Below, piece after piece: positions 7,577 through 9,007 of a stretch of 9,007 nt of DNA (the stretch's first letter is position 1; each line of letters starts with the position of its first letter). A program made the position numbers and the translations under genes. The DNA comes from SZAS-3 sp964386785 (GTDB lineage: Bacteria > Chlamydiota > Chlamydiia > Chlamydiales > JAAKFR01), in NCBI GenBank assembly GCA_964386785.1, contig CAYLUD010000046.1, positions 1 to 9,007 of the forward strand. The letters run 5' to 3'. A model generated the notes under the pieces. That model was given only the letters and a program-made list of their open reading frames with translations, did no database searches and was not told where the DNA came from.

Positions 7577-7775
7577 CCCACCTTCCCCCCGATTCAAGTT
7601 AGAAGGGCAAGGCAGAGATAAGCCAATAAGGAGGAAAGAGCTCTAAAGTTGGCCATCGTAATAGTGGTTGTTGAGTTTTTTGTTAAGCTAGCGATGTTTT
7701 TTTCTTGGAGCAGGCTCATATGAGCTAAACATAGGGTTCGCTGGGTCCATTGCACTTCTGACGTTAAAAAGGGTC
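7577..7775. other. Intergenic region with palindrome and hydrophobic micro-frames
   Basis: No confident gene lies between 7576 and the promoter at 7776. The stretch holds a perfect 12-bp palindrome, GCTCATATGAGC at 7714-7725, possibly a protein-binding site. It also has AAGGAGG at 7628-7634 ahead of a 24-codon hydrophobic + strand frame (TTG 7649, stop 7721-7723). On the - strand a frame running to 7594 ends in a hydrophobic tail, with an ATG at 7719 that would give 41 residues. The two frames overlap and cannot both be typical genes; neither is convincing alone. Confidence 0.3.
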
Positions 7776-7804
7776 TTGCTAAATAATAGTAAAAAAAATA
7801 CAAT
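7776..7804 (+). promoter_or_regulatory. Promoter for the Inc-like gene
   Basis: TTGCTA at 7776-7781 (four of six matches to TTGACA) is followed after exactly 17 bp by TACAAT at 7799-7804 (five of six matches to TATAAT). The spacer is almost pure A/T, which is common in chlamydial promoters. Transcription from about 7811 leaves a leader of about 19 nt containing a TTGGGG stretch before ATG 7830. This also argues against using the upstream in-frame TTG at 7776 as a start codon, since that TTG is part of the -35 box. Confidence 0.55.
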
Positions 7805-7829
7805 TTTTTACAAAAATTGGGGTTTTACA

Positions 7830-8291
7830 ATGGCTTCATGTATATCCGAAAAGACTGTCTCAGAATCAATACTGTGTGTAGGAAATGTAATGATCATAGC
7901 GGCTGTAGCGGCTGCAATCGCTTGCTTCGCATTTCAAATTAAAGGCGTGATGGGACAAGCTGTGGGGCGCCCACTCTTTGCTCTTAGTATGACGACAGGT
8001 TGTGTGGGAGTATTTTTCTGTCTCTCTGTTTACGTCATAACAAACAAAAAGCAAAACGAGGCAAACATAGTCGACTCGCGTCACCAAGCGCATGCTACAA
8101 TCTCCAGCTTCAAGAGATCGTTGCTTATTGGCTTAGCTTCCGCCGTTACGCTACTCGCGCTAGCTATTTGCTTTCAACGCGGCTCATTGTCACTACACAG
8201 CTTTGCAAAAGCTAGTTTGATTAGCAGTGTAGTCTCAATGACACTTATGATACTAAACCATAAGTATTGTTCCCAGCCTCATAGTTCCTGA
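7830..8291 (+). CDS. Four-helix membrane protein resembling a chlamydial inclusion membrane (Inc) protein
   Basis: The product is 153 residues from ATG 7830; an in-frame TTG at 7776 would add 18 residues but lies in the promoter. Four hydrophobic segments fall at about 14-37, 48-71, 97-115 and 124-143. They are arranged as two hairpins with loops of about ten residues, separated by a polar linker (72-96, TNKKQNEANIVDSRHQAHAT and following). Such bilobed hydrophobic pairs are the hallmark of Inc proteins, which are secreted by the type III system and inserted into the vacuole membrane. There is no classical cleavable signal peptide. The first pair begins near residue 14, after a short polar N-terminus rich in Ser, Glu and Thr. 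It has its own promoter and is not clearly in an operon. It could instead be an ordinary inner-membrane protein; sequence alone cannot prove secretion. I do not recognise a specific Inc. Confidence 0.75.
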   Translation: MASCISEKTVSESILCVGNVMIIAAVAAAIACFAFQIKGVMGQAVGRPLFALSMTTGCVGVFFCLSVYVITNKKQNEANIVDSRHQAHATISSFKRSLLIGLASAVTLLALAICFQRGSLSLHSFAKASLISSVVSMTLMILNHKYCSQPHSS

Positions 8292-8311
8292 TTCAGCATT
8301 TCTTAGGAACT
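8283..8311 (+). terminator. Hairpin overlapping the stop of the Inc-like gene
   Basis: AGTTCCT at 8283-8289 pairs with AGGAACT at 8305-8311, and a G-T plus an A-T pair extend it to nine pairs around an 11-nt loop. It spans the TGA of the upstream gene. No T-tract follows, so it is at best a weak or factor-assisted terminator. Its right arm contains the AGGA that would be the ribosome site of the next gene, so the fold could hide that site. Confidence 0.3.
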
Positions 8312-8312
8312 G

Positions 8313-8653
8313 ATGAGAACACATTCCATTTAGAACGCGTGAAAGTCTTGTTTACAGAGTTCCAGATTAAATTAAACTTGTATAGTTCTGTGGATTCAGC
8401 ATGGCTAACGCCATGTTTATTCGAGTGAAAGCTTCCGCCAGAGCGACAAAGTCAAACAAGTCATTGTGCAACACGATTAGCTCAAGTCTTGATACACAAG
8501 ATTCGAGACGAGAGGGAAGGCCCTGTACTGCCATGGGAAGATATGTTTCCAGATCAAGAGGAAAAGAAACAAAATGGGTATATTTTCCATATACTGGCAG
8601 CCTTTTTAGATGAAATTATTCACACACAACCACTAAAAAGTAGAAAAAACTAA
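8313..8653 (+). pseudogene. Probable broken small gene: one frameshift and one internal TGA
   Basis: ATG 8313 is preceded by AGGA at 8305-8308 but reads only MRTHSI before TAG 8331-8333. One extra T in the T3 run at 8329-8331 would join it to the frame that continues LERVKVLFTEFQIKLNLYSS and runs to CLFE, where TGA 8426-8428 interrupts it. The same frame then stays open to TAA 8651-8653 with protein-like sequence including EGPVLPWEDMFPDQEEKKQ and IFHILAAFLDEII. Repaired, it would be about 113 residues: soluble, fairly charged, of no family I recognise. Frame 8401-8613, which begins at an ATG, is a shadow with poor composition. Alternatives are a sequencing error at either site, or two fragments that never formed a single gene. 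It ends 3 bp before the stop of a convergent frame on the other strand. Confidence 0.5.
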
Positions 8654-8656
8654 AAG

Positions 8657-8929
8657 TTACCCTACAGTACCTTCCCGAGCAAAAAAGACGAGTTGAGAGT
8701 TTCCATGAAGTATGTGGCAAACTCTTTGTTTTTTGCAGATTTCATCAAATTTTAAGTGGCAAAAAAAAGCAATGGACTGCGAGAGCTTATCTTGGCGAGG
8801 CTTGCTAATTCTGATAGCAAAACAACCTGCTGAAAGATCCTCGTCGTGGTATCTATACTGAGGACCGTCAAAACCCATGCAACTGCTAAGGACATAGATC
8901 CAATCTTTGATCTGGTGAGAAATCAACAC
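8657..8929 (-). CDS. Small hypothetical protein, possibly a gene remnant
   Basis: A 90-residue frame opening at GTG 8929; the only earlier in-frame codons are GAT, GGT and TTT after a TAG, so there is no ATG start. The first ATG inside is at Met18. The sequence is varied and protein-like (MGFDGPQYRYHDEDLSAGCF, AIRISKPRQDKLSQSIAFF), with six cysteines and no membrane helix. I do not recognise it. The non-ATG start and weak ribosome site suggest either a short gene with a GTG start or the 3' remnant of a longer gene; the upstream - strand frames over 8930-9007 are all closed within a few tens of codons. Its stop lies 3 bp from the stop of the broken + strand gene, the kind of tight convergence seen between real genes. 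Confidence 0.4.
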   Translation of the reverse strand: MLISHQIKDWIYVLSSCMGFDGPQYRYHDEDLSAGCFAIRISKPRQDKLSQSIAFFCHLKFDEICKKQRVCHILHGNSQLVFFAREGTVG

Positions 8930-9007
8930 ATCACCAAACTATCAAGCTAGTGTAACGCCAGTTTGACATAAGAAATCATGACGCATACTTTATGGATGCA
9001 AACTCTA
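8930..9007. other. End of window, nothing assignable
   Basis: The last 78 bases contain no clear gene start or end, hairpin or promoter. A - strand frame entering from the right edge (reading RVCIHKVCVMISYVKLALH) closes at TAG near 8950. It could be a piece of the same gene as the 8657-8929 frame after a frameshift, but the evidence is very thin. Confidence 0.3.

Noticed and set aside
7776..7829. TTG start extending the Inc-like protein by 18 residues
   Set aside because: The TTG is part of the -35 box and the added residues are Asn/Lys-rich and read from AT-rich promoter DNA.
8401..8613. 70-codon + strand frame beginning MANAMFIRVKASARATKS
   Set aside because: Biased composition (Ser, Arg, Lys); the overlapping frame ending at 8653 is more protein-like.

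Overview
The window looks like chromosome of a Chlamydiaceae or close chlamydial relative. The strongest marker is a topoisomerase I of 847 residues whose C-terminus carries three zinc ribbons and then a SWIB domain, a fusion known from chlamydiae. It is supported by a four-helix, Inc-like membrane protein, an adjacent mnmE-nth pair, and an economical gene set. The genus cannot be fixed from sequence alone. From memory, topA, brnQ and mnmE/nth are not neighbours in C. trachomatis, so the order here is at least partly rearranged relative to that species.

Layout. Positions 1-141 hold a possible 3' end of an unidentified + strand gene. topA (290-2833, +) follows. It converges on a - strand block: a membrane-anchored hypothetical protein (stop at 2892, start uncertain), brnQ (4013-5188), nth (5210-5824) and mnmE (5821-7161). 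mnmE and nth overlap by ATGA and brnQ starts 21 bp after nth, so mnmE-nth-brnQ can be read as one transcript from a good sigma66-type promoter at 7175-7203. That promoter lies so close to the ATG that the mRNA would be almost leaderless. Divergent from mnmE is a small exported protein (7244-7576, +). After about 250 bp of ambiguous DNA comes the Inc-like protein (7830-8291, +), with its own promoter. The last 700 bp hold a probable broken small gene (8313-8653, +) and a small convergent reading frame (8657-8929, -) whose stops lie 3 bp apart.

Functions. topA, mnmE and nth are core DNA topology, tRNA modification and base-excision repair genes, and brnQ imports branched-chain amino acids. The right-hand third is the accessory, lineage-specific part.

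Most interesting points: two places where the reading frame seems broken (a G5 run at 3809-3813 in the hypothetical membrane gene; a frameshift plus an in-frame TGA in the 8313-8653 gene), an endonuclease III lacking the normal four-cysteine iron-sulfur spacing, the Inc-like candidate, and the near-leaderless mnmE promoter. I found no CRISPR array, insertion sequence, tRNA or rRNA, and nothing I can defend as a wholly new multi-gene system.
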